Origin: Elusimicrobia bacterium RIFOXYA2_FULL_47_53
GTDB lineage: Bacteria > Elusimicrobiota > Endomicrobiia > Endomicrobiales > XYA2-FULL-47-53
Assembly: GCA_001800315.1 (NCBI GenBank)
Contig: MGVE01000020.1
Coordinates: 156,641-220,640, forward strand
Length of the DNA stretch: 64,000 nucleotides
Direction of reading: 5' to 3'
Shown here: piece by piece, positions 42,777 to 51,913 of the stretch
Numbering within the stretch: the stretch's first letter is position 1
Layout of the letters: each line of letters begins with the position of its first letter
The notes under the pieces: model-generated
Told to the model about the DNA's origin: nothing
What the model saw: only the letters and a program-made list of their open reading frames with translations
Database searches by the model: none
Position numbers and translations under genes: made by a program

Positions 42777-43148
42777 ATGAGAAAATTCATGAAAGATTTT
42801 TTTGGCAGGTCAGTGCTCGCGGCCTGGGTTTTGCTCGCGGCGGCCTCAGGCCTGTACGCCGAAATAAAGGCTTATCCCGTTCCCTGGATCCCCGAGGACG
42901 GCAAGGTCAGGACGGGGAATGTTGATGACGGAATTACATTTTCCGGCCTGCCGGCCAGCGGCGAAATACTAATTTACACTTCCGTGGGAAACCTTGTCAG
43001 AAAAGTTGAGCTTGCCTCGCCGGCGGGAGGGAAGCTGAGCCTGTTCGGCAAAGATGACGGCTTCGCGCCTGTTCCGAGCGGCGTATATGTCTGGAAAGTA
43101 AAAGCTCCGAACATTTTAAAGACGGGCAAGATAGTCGTAGTAAGATAA
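42777..43148 (+). CDS. small exported FlgD/type IX-like C-terminal-domain protein
   Basis: The product is 123 aa from the ATG at 42777, with AAAGGA upstream; an earlier ATG at 42759 overlaps the previous stop. The signal peptide (SVLAAWVLLAAASGLYA) is followed by a single beta domain with the pattern AYPVPWIPEDG, FSGLPASGEILIYTSVGNLVRKV and VPSGVYVWKVKA, the T9SS/FlgD-Ig-like fold seen at the end of the 405-aa protein. Nothing else is attached, so it may be a carrier or sorting module. It is the last gene before the terminator. Confidence 0.7.
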   Translation: MRKFMKDFFGRSVLAAWVLLAAASGLYAEIKAYPVPWIPEDGKVRTGNVDDGITFSGLPASGEILIYTSVGNLVRKVELASPAGGKLSLFGKDDGFAPVPSGVYVWKVKAPNILKTGKIVVVR

Positions 43149-43219
43149 CACAGAAATATTTTCGCTAAGTTTGAGGCCGCGGCGGATTGTCCACGGCCGG
43201 GTTTGCCGAAACTGTACGG

Positions 43220-43250
43220 AAAACCACGGGTTCGTGGTTTTTTAATTTTT
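43220..43250 (+). terminator. intrinsic terminator closing the kinase operon
   Basis: AAAACCACG (43220-43228), loop GGTT and CGTGGTTTT (43233-43241) form a perfect 9-bp stem, followed by TTAATTTTT. It lies 72 bp after the stop and just before the MgtE-like gene. Confidence 0.85.
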
Positions 43251-43261
43251 AGGATACGGTC

Positions 43262-44548
43262 ATGAACTATCTCCAGCAAAATTTTATTTATCTTTCGCAG
43301 ATCATAGGCCTGCCGGTCGTCGTCTCCGGCGACGGCGCCAGAGTCGGCTATGTCTCAGACCTGGTGGCCGGCCTGAGGGAGATGTATCCGAAGATAACCG
43401 CGGTCAAAATAAGAAAAAAAATGAGCGCGGAACATTTTTATGTGCTCTGGAAAGATGTCGTCAAAGTTGCCGAAAACAAAGCTTTGGTTATAACTTCCAT
43501 GCCCGAAGCAAATGTCGCGCTTGGCGAGAACGAGATTTGCCTGAGAGAAACATTCTGGGATAAGCAGATAGTTGATATTTCCGGATCAAAGGTGGTGCGC
43601 GTAAACGACCTGCATCTTTTGCGCGAGGATCCAAACTTCTGGGTTGTCCACATGGATATAGGTTTTAAGGGGTTGGTGCGCCGGCTGGGCTGGGCGCCCT
43701 TCGTTGAATATATTTCAAAATGGCTTTTCGCCTATGAGCTCAAAGAAAGATTTATTTCCTGGAAATATGTCCAGCCCGTAACCATGGCGCGCGCCGGCGA
43801 GTCCTTGTCGCTGAAAGTCCCGCACTCTAAAATGGCCGAGCTTCATCCGGCAGAACTCGCGGATATTCTTATTGATATCGGTACCGACGAAAGAATCGCG
43901 ATATTAAAGGCGCTCGGCAATACTATGGCGGCCAGCGCTCTCAAGGAACTGCCCTTGAAACTCAGGATCCAGACAGCGGAACTGCTCAAACATGACCAGC
44001 TGGCAAGCATAATAAATGAAATGCCCCCCGATGAAGCCGTGGACATACTTAATAAACTGCCGAGAAAAAAAGTCAGCTATATTCTAAACGCTCTTCAGCC
44101 CGACAAAGTTGCCCAGCTCAAAAATCTTCTAAGTTACTCTGAAAAGGTCGCCGGAAGCCTTATGAACACGGAATATGTTTCCGTGAGGTCATCGGTGACC
44201 GTAAACCAGGTCTGGGAAAAGATCAGGGCCGAACTCAAGAAGAAAGAATCTATTTATTATGTGTATGTTTTAGACGATAATGACACGCTTATCGGAGTAT
44301 TGACTTTAAGGCAGCTTCTGACAGCCCAGCACGACAAAATGGTTTCCGAGGTGATGCGCAAGAGGGTCGCCAAGGTCAGGGTTGACGATGATGTTAAGGA
44401 TGTGGCGCAGCATTTTCTTAAATATGATTTTACCGTGCTGCCGGTTGTGGACAAACACAACAAAATTCAGGGCACAATTACCATTAAGGACGCGTTTGAG
44501 TCGGTTTATCCGAGAATAAGAGAAGAAGCCGAGCAGGAACTGGCGTAA
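43262..44548 (+). CDS. soluble MgtE-N / CBS protein with PRC-barrel-like start
   Basis: The product is 428 aa. Residues 1-180 resemble two PRC-barrel units (GYVSDLVA, VDISGSKVVRVNDL). Residues about 195-295 are the MgtE intracellular N domain (LHPAELADILIDI, MPPDEAVDIL, LLSYSEKVAGSLMN) and 300-420 a CBS pair (VTVNQVWEKIRAELKKKESIYYVYVLDD and TVLPVVDKHNKIQGTITIKDA). The MgtE membrane domain is absent, so it cannot transport alone. It starts 12 bp after a terminator and its stop is 3 bp before the transporter ATG. I infer a magnesium-sensing regulatory subunit of that transporter. Confidence 0.88.
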   Translation: MNYLQQNFIYLSQIIGLPVVVSGDGARVGYVSDLVAGLREMYPKITAVKIRKKMSAEHFYVLWKDVVKVAENKALVITSMPEANVALGENEICLRETFWDKQIVDISGSKVVRVNDLHLLREDPNFWVVHMDIGFKGLVRRLGWAPFVEYISKWLFAYELKERFISWKYVQPVTMARAGESLSLKVPHSKMAELHPAELADILIDIGTDERIAILKALGNTMAASALKELPLKLRIQTAELLKHDQLASIINEMPPDEAVDILNKLPRKKVSYILNALQPDKVAQLKNLLSYSEKVAGSLMNTEYVSVRSSVTVNQVWEKIRAELKKKESIYYVYVLDDNDTLIGVLTLRQLLTAQHDKMVSEVMRKRVAKVRVDDDVKDVAQHFLKYDFTVLPVVDKHNKIQGTITIKDAFESVYPRIREEAEQELA

Positions 44549-44551
44549 ATC

Positions 44552-45802
44552 ATGAATATAATAAAAAAAATAAAAGAAAATTCTTTCGTAAGGAATATTA
44601 TAATTTTCCTTTCAGTGATGGGGCCCGGCGTTATAACCGCGAATGTGGACAACGACGCCGGCGGCATAACGACCTATTCTCTGGCGGGGGCGAATTACGG
44701 TTATACGCTCCTGTGGAGCCTTGTTCCCATAACTTTCGCCCTGATAATTATTCAGGAGATGTGCAACAGGATGGGCGTTGTAACCGGCAAAGGGCTTTCG
44801 GACCTGATAAGGGAAAAATTCGGCGTTAAGATGACATTCTATATCATGCTGCTGATATTGGTTACGAATTTCGGCAACATAATGTCGGAATTTGCCGGTG
44901 TTGCCGCCAGCGCGGAATTGTTCGGTATAAGCAAGTTTATCGCTATACCGATGAGCGCTTTTATAGTTTGGTACATGGTCGTAAAAGGCACCTACAGAAG
45001 CGTTGAAAAAATATTTCTCGTGGCCTGCGTGTTTTATGTCAGCTATCTTATCACCGGCTTTCTGGTTAATCCGCCCTGGCACCAGATCTACCGCGAATTC
45101 GTCAGGCCCAGTATAAGCTTTGAAACCGGTTATCTTATGATGCTGGTGGCGGTAATCGGCACCACCATAGCTCCGTGGATGCAGTTTTACCAGCAGTCGT
45201 CGGTGGCGGAAAAGGGAATAAAAATAGAGGATTATAAATACTCCCGCATGGATGTTATCGTGGGCAGTATAGGCGTTAATGTCGTGGCCTTTTTCATTAT
45301 AGTGGTTTGCGGCACGGTGCTTTTTCAGGGCAGCGGATTTACTCCGATACAGACGGCCGGAGACGCCGCCCGGGTTCTAAAGCCGCTTGCCGGAGACTAC
45401 AGTTCCTATCTTTTCGCGTTCGGCCTTCTCAATGCCTCGCTTTTCGCGGCCTCAATACTCCCTCTTTCCACGGCTTACAGTGTTTCTGAAAGCTTCGGGT
45501 GGGAGACGGGCGTCAACAAAAATTTCGCCGAGGCGCCTCAGTTTTACATACTTTACTCTCTTCTGATTGTGCTGGGCGCGAGCGTGGTGCTTTTTCCGAT
45601 TCCGCTTATAAAGATCATGTGGCTTACGCAGTTCATTAACGGCCTTGTTCTGCCGTTCGTGCTGGCCGCGATGTTAATTATTATCAATGATAAAAAGATT
45701 ATGGGCGAATACTCCAACACAAGGCTTTTCAACTACCTGACCATCGCCTGCATAGGCGGCATTTCTCTCCTTTCGTTCCTGCTCGTCATTGGCTCTATAT
45801 AA
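44552..45802 (+). CDS. NRAMP-superfamily transporter, probably magnesium-type (NRMT-like)
   Basis: This 416-aa membrane protein has about 11 helices. Helix 1 carries VDNDAGGITTYSLAGANYGY where manganese/iron NRAMPs have the DPGN motif. Helix 6 has IGTTIAPWMQFYQQ where they have MPHN. Loss of the DPGN and MPH signatures, notably the metal-selective methionine, is characteristic of the NRAMP-related magnesium transporters. Co-transcription with the MgtE-N/CBS protein 3 bp upstream supports Mg2+ as substrate. Family membership is clear, while the metal is inferred. Confidence 0.85.
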   Translation: MNIIKKIKENSFVRNIIIFLSVMGPGVITANVDNDAGGITTYSLAGANYGYTLLWSLVPITFALIIIQEMCNRMGVVTGKGLSDLIREKFGVKMTFYIMLLILVTNFGNIMSEFAGVAASAELFGISKFIAIPMSAFIVWYMVVKGTYRSVEKIFLVACVFYVSYLITGFLVNPPWHQIYREFVRPSISFETGYLMMLVAVIGTTIAPWMQFYQQSSVAEKGIKIEDYKYSRMDVIVGSIGVNVVAFFIIVVCGTVLFQGSGFTPIQTAGDAARVLKPLAGDYSSYLFAFGLLNASLFAASILPLSTAYSVSESFGWETGVNKNFAEAPQFYILYSLLIVLGASVVLFPIPLIKIMWLTQFINGLVLPFVLAAMLIIINDKKIMGEYSNTRLFNYLTIACIGGISLLSFLLVIGSI

Positions 45803-45811
45803 ACAGGTTTG

Positions 45812-45833
45812 CGCGGCCCCCTTTAGAGCCGCG
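45812..45833 (+). terminator. hairpin after the transporter gene
   Basis: CGCGGC (45812-45817) and GCCGCG (45828-45833) form a short G+C-rich stem, but no T-tract follows. Termination is possible but unproven. Confidence 0.3.
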
Positions 45834-45872
45834 GTTTATATTTGAGCCCATATTTGCTAAAATACCTGCATT

Positions 45873-46847
45873 ATGAATCCCTGGGATAGTTTTATTCAAA
45901 GCGTCAACAAATACGGCTCCGTCTCCGCTTTTGACAGGGTTTTGGCCTGTGTTTCCGGAGGCCCTGATTCGGTTGCCATGCTCCACCTGCTCTGGAGGCT
46001 TAAAAAAACCCTGAGGTTTGAACTCGGTGTCGTGTACATTGACCACGGCTTGAGAAAAGAATCAATAAAAGAAGAAAAATTTGTCTCGGAGCTTTCAGAG
46101 CTGCTGAACCTTCCTTATTTTACGGCACGGATACCTGTCAGAAAGCATTCCGGAGCCAAAAAAATATCTATTGAGGCCGCGGCCCGCGAATTAAGATACG
46201 GGGAGTTTGAGAAAATATGCCGGGCCCACGGCTACGACAAAATAGCCACAGGGCACAACGCCAATGATAACGCGGAGACGCTTATCATGTGGCTGCTGCG
46301 CGGAACCGGCCCGGACGGGCTTTCAGGCATTCCTCAAAGGCGCGGCTGCGGGCCGAAGCTGGAGATAATAAGGCCGATACTCGCGCTTTCGCGCCGGGAA
46401 ATAATCGCCTATCTTAAAAGCCAGAAGCTGAAATTTGTGACGGACAAATCCAACTTCAGCATGGATTACACCCGAAACAAAATAAGGCACAATATCCTGC
46501 CCGCGCTTGAGAAGATAAACAAAAAGGTTGTGGAGCATATTCTTAACCTGACAAGAATGGAAGCCGAAAGGAATGAGTTTTTTAACGAGTTCGTGAGGGG
46601 CGCGAAAGAGCGTTCTGTTGTTGTAAAATCAAGCAGAATTGAGCTTGATTTGAAGCGTTTTATTGGATATAATAAAGCCGTTCAATCTCATATAGTTAAG
46701 GATTTCTTGCCCGAAAAAAAATCCGTTTCTGCTGTTGAACGCGTTCTCAACTGGGCGATATTCTCGCCGGAAAAAGAACTCGGTTTTTCCCGCTCCTGGC
46801 GTCTGCGAAAGGCCAAAAACAAGATTATCTTAGAGCGCGGCAAATAA
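45873..46847 (+). CDS. tilS: tRNA(Ile)-lysidine synthase
   Basis: This 324-aa N-type PP-loop ATPase converts cytidine 34 of tRNA-Ile(CAU) to lysidine, needed to decode AUA. The PP-loop motif CVSGGPDSVAML is at 26-37. YIDHGLRKES near 58 and ATGHNANDNAETLIMWLLRGTG near 125 are family signatures, and NFSMDYTRNKIRHNILPALE near 200 is another. The C-terminal tRNA-binding region is short compared with E. coli TilS (432 aa), as in many bacteria. It follows a TAAAAT box about 15 bp before the ATG and precedes hpt and ftsH, a widely conserved order. Confidence 0.93.
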   Translation: MNPWDSFIQSVNKYGSVSAFDRVLACVSGGPDSVAMLHLLWRLKKTLRFELGVVYIDHGLRKESIKEEKFVSELSELLNLPYFTARIPVRKHSGAKKISIEAAARELRYGEFEKICRAHGYDKIATGHNANDNAETLIMWLLRGTGPDGLSGIPQRRGCGPKLEIIRPILALSRREIIAYLKSQKLKFVTDKSNFSMDYTRNKIRHNILPALEKINKKVVEHILNLTRMEAERNEFFNEFVRGAKERSVVVKSSRIELDLKRFIGYNKAVQSHIVKDFLPEKKSVSAVERVLNWAIFSPEKELGFSRSWRLRKAKNKIILERGK

Positions 46848-46866
46848 ATATAAGGGATTTAAGCCT

Positions 46867-47421
46867 TTGGATAAATCAGCGATTGACCCTCATATTGAGA
46901 GGATACTTTTATCAAATTCCGAGATAATTTCCAGGGTGAAGGAGATAGCCGCCCAGGTTTCCGGCGATTATCGCGGCAAACAGCTGACTATAGTAACCGT
47001 TCTTAAGGGAAGTGTTTTTTTCGCGGCGGACCTGCTGAGATTTCTGACCATAGACAGGGATATTGATTTCGTGTGCACTTCATCCTATATAGGCGCCAAT
47101 TCAGTCAGCAAAGTGCAGCTTGTGGCGGACCTTTCGTCCAATCCGAAGGGCAAGAACATTCTTCTTGTTGAGGATATCGCCGATACCGGGTTAACACTGA
47201 ATTACCTGCGCGACAATCTTAAGGAAAGGGGCGCCGCGAGCGTCGCGGTCTGCGTTTTGTTGGATAAACCGGCGGCGCGCAAGGTTGCCGTTGAAATAGC
47301 GTACCGCGGTTTTACGATAGAAGATTTTTTCGTGGTGGGTTACGGCCTGGACTACGAGGAAAAGTTTCGTGAGTTGCCTTATATAGGCGTTTTAAAACAG
47401 TCGGTCTACAATAATAAATAA
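46867..47421 (+). CDS. hpt: hypoxanthine-guanine phosphoribosyltransferase
   Basis: This 184-aa enzyme salvages hypoxanthine or guanine with PRPP to make IMP or GMP. The PRPP motif LLVEDIADTGLTL lies near residues 99-111, the IVTVLKGSVFFAADL loop near 42 and VCTSSYIG near 72, all typical. DFFVVGYGLDYEEKFRELPYIG closes the active site. It appears to start with TTG at 46867; no nearby ATG keeps the N-terminal helix. It lies 19 bp after tilS. The tilS-hpt-ftsH order is standard in bacteria. Confidence 0.93.
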   Translation: MDKSAIDPHIERILLSNSEIISRVKEIAAQVSGDYRGKQLTIVTVLKGSVFFAADLLRFLTIDRDIDFVCTSSYIGANSVSKVQLVADLSSNPKGKNILLVEDIADTGLTLNYLRDNLKERGAASVAVCVLLDKPAARKVAVEIAYRGFTIEDFFVVGYGLDYEEKFRELPYIGVLKQSVYNNK

Positions 47422-47442
47422 AAGGTTCGCAGTTCAGGCGAG

Positions 47443-47458
47443 TCCGCCGCGAGGCGGA
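47443..47458 (+). other. hairpin in the hpt-ftsH gap
   Basis: TCCGCC (47443-47448), loop GCGA, GGCGGA (47453-47458). It sits 14 bp before the ftsH start and lacks a T-tract, so it is more likely a stabilising or translational element than a terminator. Confidence 0.4.
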
Positions 47459-47472
47459 AAGGACAGTGTTAA

Positions 47473-49311
47473 ATGAAAGATAAAAATAAGTGGGGCCTTT
47501 TGGCCTGGGTTTTCATATTCCTGCTTTTGCTGTATTTCATACAATCCGTCAGGCAGATTAATGTGGAGCAGGAGCTTCCGTATTCCACATTCAAAAAGTA
47601 TATTAAAGCCGGAGAAATAATCAAGGTTACGGTGGCCCCGGAACTTATTAAGGGCCAGTACAAGGCCGCCGACGGCAAAGTGGTAAATTTTAAAACTGTG
47701 CCGATGCCGGACCCCAAACTTGTTGAGGATATGGAGCAGTACAATGTTTCCCAGTTCTCGGGTAATCTTGAGCGCGGCTGGCTTATGCCGTTTCTTATGA
47801 ACTGGGGCCCGATGGTGCTTCTCATACTCTTCTGGCTCTGGATGATAAAGGGCATGCAGGGCGGCGGCAAGCAGGTAATGGCATTCGGGAGAAGCAAGGC
47901 GAAACTGCAGACAGCCAAAAAGACTAAAATAACCTTTGCCGATGTCGCGGGTTGTGATGAAGCCAAGGAAGAGCTCAAAGAGATAGTTGAATTTTTAAAA
48001 GACCCGGCCAAGTTCCAGAAGCTGGGCGGCAAAATTCCCAAGGGAGTGCTTGTTTACGGATCTCCCGGAACCGGGAAAACTCTTCTTGCCAAAGCCGTAG
48101 CGGGCGAGGCGGGAGTGCCGTTTTTCTCATCAAGCGGCTCGGAGTTTGTGGAGATGTTCGTAGGCGTGGGCGCTTCAAGAGTAAGAGACCTTTTTGAACA
48201 GGGCCGGCGCAGCGCGCCGTGCCTTCTGTTTATTGACGAAATAGACGCTGTCGGCAGGCACCGCTTCGCCGGCATAGGCGGCGGCCACGACGAAAGAGAA
48301 CAGACCTTAAACCAGCTCCTTGTGGAGATGGACGGTTTTGACACCAAAGAAGGAGTCATTCTCATCGCCGCGACGAACAGGCCGGATGTGCTGGACCCCG
48401 CGCTTCTCCGCCCCGGGCGTTTTGACAGACAGATAGCCGTTCCAATGCCTGACTTGAAAGGCCGCGACGAAATATTGAAAGTTCACGCGAAAAGCATAAA
48501 GCTCGCCGATGAGGTAAACTTAAATGTAATCGCGAGAAGGACTCCGGGTTTTGTCGGAGCCGATATAGCCAACCTCGTCAATGAGGCCGCGCTTCTTGCC
48601 GCGAGAAAAGAGAGGCAGTCCGTCGGCATGGACGATCTGGAAGAGGCCATTGACCGCGTTATCGCCGGCCCGCAGAGAAAATCCAGGATGATATCCGACC
48701 GCGAGAAAAAAATAATTGCCTACCACGAGTCGGGGCACGCGCTGGTGGCAAAAATTACCCCGGGGAGCGACCCGGTACACAAGGTTTCCATTATACCGCG
48801 CGGCCCGGCCCTTGGGTACACGCTGCAGCTTCCTTTGGAGGACAAATACCTTACGACCCGCCAGGAGATACAGGGTAAGCTCGCGGTCCTTCTGGGCGGA
48901 CGCGTCGCCGAGGAAATGATTTTTAACGAGATAACGACCGGAGCCCAGAACGACCTCTCCAAGGCCACGAGCATCGCGCATAAGATGGTCGTGGAATTTG
49001 GGATGAGCGAGAAAATAGGCGCTCTCTCGCTGAGCCAGCCCTCCGAGGAGGTTTTCCTGGGGCGGGACTTTAACAGGGAACCCAAATATTCAAATAAAAC
49101 CGCTGAAATAATAGACGAAGAAGTCAAAAGGATCGTGACTGAGGCCAAGACGAGCGCCGAAAAGATTCTGCGCGACAACGCCGCGAAGCTCAAAGCGCTT
49201 GCCGAAAAACTCATAGAAAAGGAAATTCTGGACGCCGACGAGGTGGACCGCCTGTTAAACCCGGAGGCCGCCAATGAAACAAAGCCCGAGGAGCAGGAGA
49301 AAAAAGCCTAA
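47473..49311 (+). CDS. ftsH: ATP-dependent zinc metalloprotease FtsH
   Basis: The 612-aa product has the usual architecture: N-terminal helix 8-26, a periplasmic domain, a second helix near 106-124, an AAA domain and an M41 peptidase. Walker A GSPGTGKT is at 196-203, Walker [13 protein letters not shown] near 252, [24 protein letters not shown] near 300, and the zinc motif HESGH near 418. It degrades misfolded membrane proteins and short-lived regulators. All motifs are intact. It ends with a charged tail, as usual. Confidence 0.97.
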   Translation: MKDKNKWGLLAWVFIFLLLLYFIQSVRQINVEQELPYSTFKKYIKAGEIIKVTVAPELIKGQYKAADGKVVNFKTVPMPDPKLVEDMEQYNVSQFSGNLERGWLMPFLMNWGPMVLLILFWLWMIKGMQGGGKQVMAFGRSKAKLQTAKKTKITFADVAGCDEAKEELKEIVEFLKDPAKFQKLGGKIPKGVLVYGSPGTGKTLLAKAVAGEAGVPFFSSSGSEFVEMFVGVGASRVRDLFEQGRRSAPCLLFIDEIDAVGRHRFAGIGGGHDEREQTLNQLLVEMDGFDTKEGVILIAATNRPDVLDPALLRPGRFDRQIAVPMPDLKGRDEILKVHAKSIKLADEVNLNVIARRTPGFVGADIANLVNEAALLAARKERQSVGMDDLEEAIDRVIAGPQRKSRMISDREKKIIAYHESGHALVAKITPGSDPVHKVSIIPRGPALGYTLQLPLEDKYLTTRQEIQGKLAVLLGGRVAEEMIFNEITTGAQNDLSKATSIAHKMVVEFGMSEKIGALSLSQPSEEVFLGRDFNREPKYSNKTAEIIDEEVKRIVTEAKTSAEKILRDNAAKLKALAEKLIEKEILDADEVDRLLNPEAANETKPEEQEKKA

Positions 49312-49340
49312 GCGGAATAATCTCATAAACGGGATATAAA

Positions 49341-49901
49341 ATGGATACTAAGAAAATTGAAAAAGCCGTAAGGATGATTCTGGAAGCCGCGGGAGAAGAC
49401 CCCTCAAGGGAAGGGTTGAAAAATACGCCTAAAAGAGTGGCGGAGTTTTATCAGGAAGCGCTCTCGGGGCTTAAGATTAAACCCCGGGATATCCTGACGG
49501 TATATTACGAGCAGGAAAATCACGAAGAGATAGTACTGGTAAAGGACATCCCGATCTATTCGCTGTGCGAGCACCATCTTCTGCCTTTCTTCGGCAAGGT
49601 GCATGTGGCTTATATCCCCAAGAAAAGCAGGATACTGGGTATATCAAAACTTGTCAGGGTGGTGGAGATGTTTTCTCACAGGCTCCAACTGCAGGAGCGC
49701 CTGACAAAACAGATAGCCGACACTATTATGGAAGCGGCAAGGCCGTACGGGGCCATGGTAGTTATAGAGTGCGAACACCTTTGCATGACCATGCGGGGAG
49801 TAAAAAAGCCCGGAGCGAAAATGATAACCTCGGCAATGCGGGGAATATTTTTAAAAGACGCGAGGAGCCGCGCCGAGGCGCTTTCTTTAGTAAAATCCTG
49901 A
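49341..49901 (+). CDS. folE: GTP cyclohydrolase I
   Basis: This 186-aa enzyme opens GTP to dihydroneopterin triphosphate, the first step of folate synthesis. Zinc ligands are visible in [20 protein letters not shown] near residues 73-92 and in [13 protein letters not shown] near 142. [16 protein letters not shown] near 18 is the N-terminal signature. The stop TGA overlaps the folP start ATG by one base (TGATG), coupling the two genes. Length is normal. Confidence 0.96.
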   Translation: MDTKKIEKAVRMILEAAGEDPSREGLKNTPKRVAEFYQEALSGLKIKPRDILTVYYEQENHEEIVLVKDIPIYSLCEHHLLPFFGKVHVAYIPKKSRILGISKLVRVVEMFSHRLQLQERLTKQIADTIMEAARPYGAMVVIECEHLCMTMRGVKKPGAKMITSAMRGIFLKDARSRAEALSLVKS

Positions 49902-51103
49902 TGAAAGTAATAGAGCTGTCCGTAAGTAATTTCAGCGAAGCGGCAAAGGCCATAGCCTTGACGGGCGCCGAGCCCTATTCGGTAAACATAATGGCGGCCA
50001 AGGCCGTTCATAAGGTTTTTCTGGCCCGCGGCATTGATAACAGGGCCGCGAATATTTTAAAGCAGGATATGCTTTCGCTGGGCGGCGAGGTGGCCGTGAG
50101 CAGGCAGGTCGGAGCCATGAAAACCGGAACTTCCGACGCGGTTGTCATGGGAACTCTCAAACAGATAGCTCTGCTCTGCGGCAAATTGCGTTCACAGCCT
50201 TTTGGGTTGGCGGAACTTTCCCTGGAACTTTTAAGGCTGACAGAGATAAAAAGCGGAAATAAGTATTTTTTATGCCGAAACCATAAGATAAAGATTTCGG
50301 CGGATGCCCGGCTTATGGGCGTGCTTAATGTTACGCCGGATTCGTTCTCGGACGGCGGCAAGTATTTTGATTTAGAAACGGCCTGCGCCCGCGGCGCCGA
50401 GCTTGTTAAATACGGCGCGCTTATAGTTGATATAGGCGGAGAATCTTCCAGGCCGGGTGCCAGACCGGTTTCGGCAAAAGACGAGGCGGCCCGGATACTG
50501 CCCGTAATCAAAACGCTTGCCGGAAAAATAAAAGCCCCGCTGTCGGTTGACACATACAAACCGGAAACGGCCAGAGCCGCGCTTAAGGCCGGAGCCTCAA
50601 TAATTAACGATATATCCGGCCTCGGGTACGGCGGCAGAAAAATGGCAAGGCTCATTGCTTCTGAAAAGGCGGGGCTTGTAATAATGCACATGAAGGGAAA
50701 GCCTTCCGATATGCAGAAAGCGCCGAAATACGACGATCTTGTATCGGAGATATATGATTTTTTTGAAGAGAGGTCCTCTCTCGCCCTTGAATGCGGCGTG
50801 AGAAAAGAAAGTATAATGCTTGATCCCGGAATAGGTTTTGGAAAGACCGCCGAGCATAATCTGGAGCTATTAAAGCGTCTTAAAGAGTTTAAGTCGCTCG
50901 GATTTCCGCTGGTTGTGGGAACATCGCGTAAATCTTTTCTTGGTAAGGTTTTAGGCCTGGAAAACCCGCTTGAACGGTTACAGGGGAGCGTCGCGAGCGC
51001 CCTTTGGGCTTCGGATCACGGGGCGGATTTCCTGAGAGTTCACGATGTCATGGAAACCGCGCAGGCGCTTAAAATATACGGGGCGATAAAGGCCTCGGCG
51101 TGA
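49901..51103 (+). CDS. folP: dihydropteroate synthase with N-terminal extension
   Basis: The product is 400 aa from the ATG at 49901. The longer open frame to 49565 runs through folE in another frame and is not used. Residues about 133-400 are the TIM-barrel synthase, with MGVLNVTPDSFSDGG near 139, VDIGGESSRPGARPV near 168 and VGTSRKSFLG near 345. The first 130 residues (MAAKAVHKVF, AANILKQDMLSLGGEVAVSR, MGTLKQIALLCGKLRSQPFG) form an extra domain known from some Firmicutes and Thermotogae-type enzymes. It joins p-aminobenzoate to the pterin. Confidence 0.93.
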   Translation: MKVIELSVSNFSEAAKAIALTGAEPYSVNIMAAKAVHKVFLARGIDNRAANILKQDMLSLGGEVAVSRQVGAMKTGTSDAVVMGTLKQIALLCGKLRSQPFGLAELSLELLRLTEIKSGNKYFLCRNHKIKISADARLMGVLNVTPDSFSDGGKYFDLETACARGAELVKYGALIVDIGGESSRPGARPVSAKDEAARILPVIKTLAGKIKAPLSVDTYKPETARAALKAGASIINDISGLGYGGRKMARLIASEKAGLVIMHMKGKPSDMQKAPKYDDLVSEIYDFFEERSSLALECGVRKESIMLDPGIGFGKTAEHNLELLKRLKEFKSLGFPLVVGTSRKSFLGKVLGLENPLERLQGSVASALWASDHGADFLRVHDVMETAQALKIYGAIKASA

Positions 51104-51113
51104 GAGGGTAAAG

Positions 51114-51908
51114 TTGGAATTTATTAAATATGTATGGTTCGCCTATCTTGTCAATATCATTGATATACTGGTGGTCGCCTACATTCTCTTCAGGCTGCTT
51201 CAGCTTATCAAGGGTACCCGCGCGGTTCAGATAATTCTCGGCATTTTAACGCTCGTGGCGCTGACTTTTATAGCGCGCGAAGTTTTATTTTTAAGAACGC
51301 TTTCATGGATGTTAGACAAGTTCTGGCTCGCCGCCGTGGTAATTCTTGCCGTGGCCTTTCAGCCTGAGATCCGCTCGGCCCTGGCTCAGCTCGGCAGCCA
51401 CCGCTGGGGCAGAATACTCGTTTCGTCGGAACTGGGTTTTATAGACGAAATAGTTGAGGCCGCCGTAAAATGCAGGAAGCTGAACATAGGCGCGCTTATA
51501 GTTTTAGAACAGGAAACAGGATTAAGAAGCTATGTGGAAAGCGGCACAATACTAAACGCGCAAGTGTCCTGGGAGCTTCTGGTGTCCATATTTAATAACA
51601 AATCTCCGATGCACGACGGCGCGGTCATAATTAAAAATGCCAGGATTACGGCTGCCGGCTGCGTGCTGCCTATAAGCCACGAACAGGGGATATCAAAGAT
51701 TCTCGGAACCAGGCACCGCGCGGCGCTGGGCCTTAGCGAAATATCAGACGCTATGATAATAGTCGTTTCGGAAGAGAGCGGCGACATATCGCTTGCTTCC
51801 GACGGCAGGCTGGAAACGGGGGTTGAGCCCGAGGACCTTAAAAAGAGGTTATGGCTCTCCCAGAAAAGGCATGCCGAGAGCATTCTTAAGAAAAAGAGCG
51901 CCGGCTGA
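51114..51908 (+). CDS. cdaA: diadenylate cyclase CdaA
   Basis: This 264-aa membrane enzyme makes cyclic di-AMP from two ATP. Three N-terminal helices (residues 5-85) precede the DisA_N/DAC domain, with SPMHDGAVII near 164 and GTRHRAALGLSE near 198, the two ATP-binding motifs. The TTG start at 51114 follows GAGGG. A CdaR-like micro-gene starts 5 bp after its stop, and glmM follows, the conserved cdaA-cdaR-glmM order in which GlmM inhibits CdaA. Confidence 0.95.
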   Translation: MEFIKYVWFAYLVNIIDILVVAYILFRLLQLIKGTRAVQIILGILTLVALTFIAREVLFLRTLSWMLDKFWLAAVVILAVAFQPEIRSALAQLGSHRWGRILVSSELGFIDEIVEAAVKCRKLNIGALIVLEQETGLRSYVESGTILNAQVSWELLVSIFNNKSPMHDGAVIIKNARITAAGCVLPISHEQGISKILGTRHRAALGLSEISDAMIIVVSEESGDISLASDGRLETGVEPEDLKKRLWLSQKRHAESILKKKSAG

Positions 51909-51913
51909 AAATT

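Noticed and set aside
49565-49900. Longer N-terminus for dihydropteroate synthase
   Set aside because: The extension would overlap folE in another frame and reads through its conserved sequence; the ATG at 49901 gives the usual coupled folE-folP overlap.
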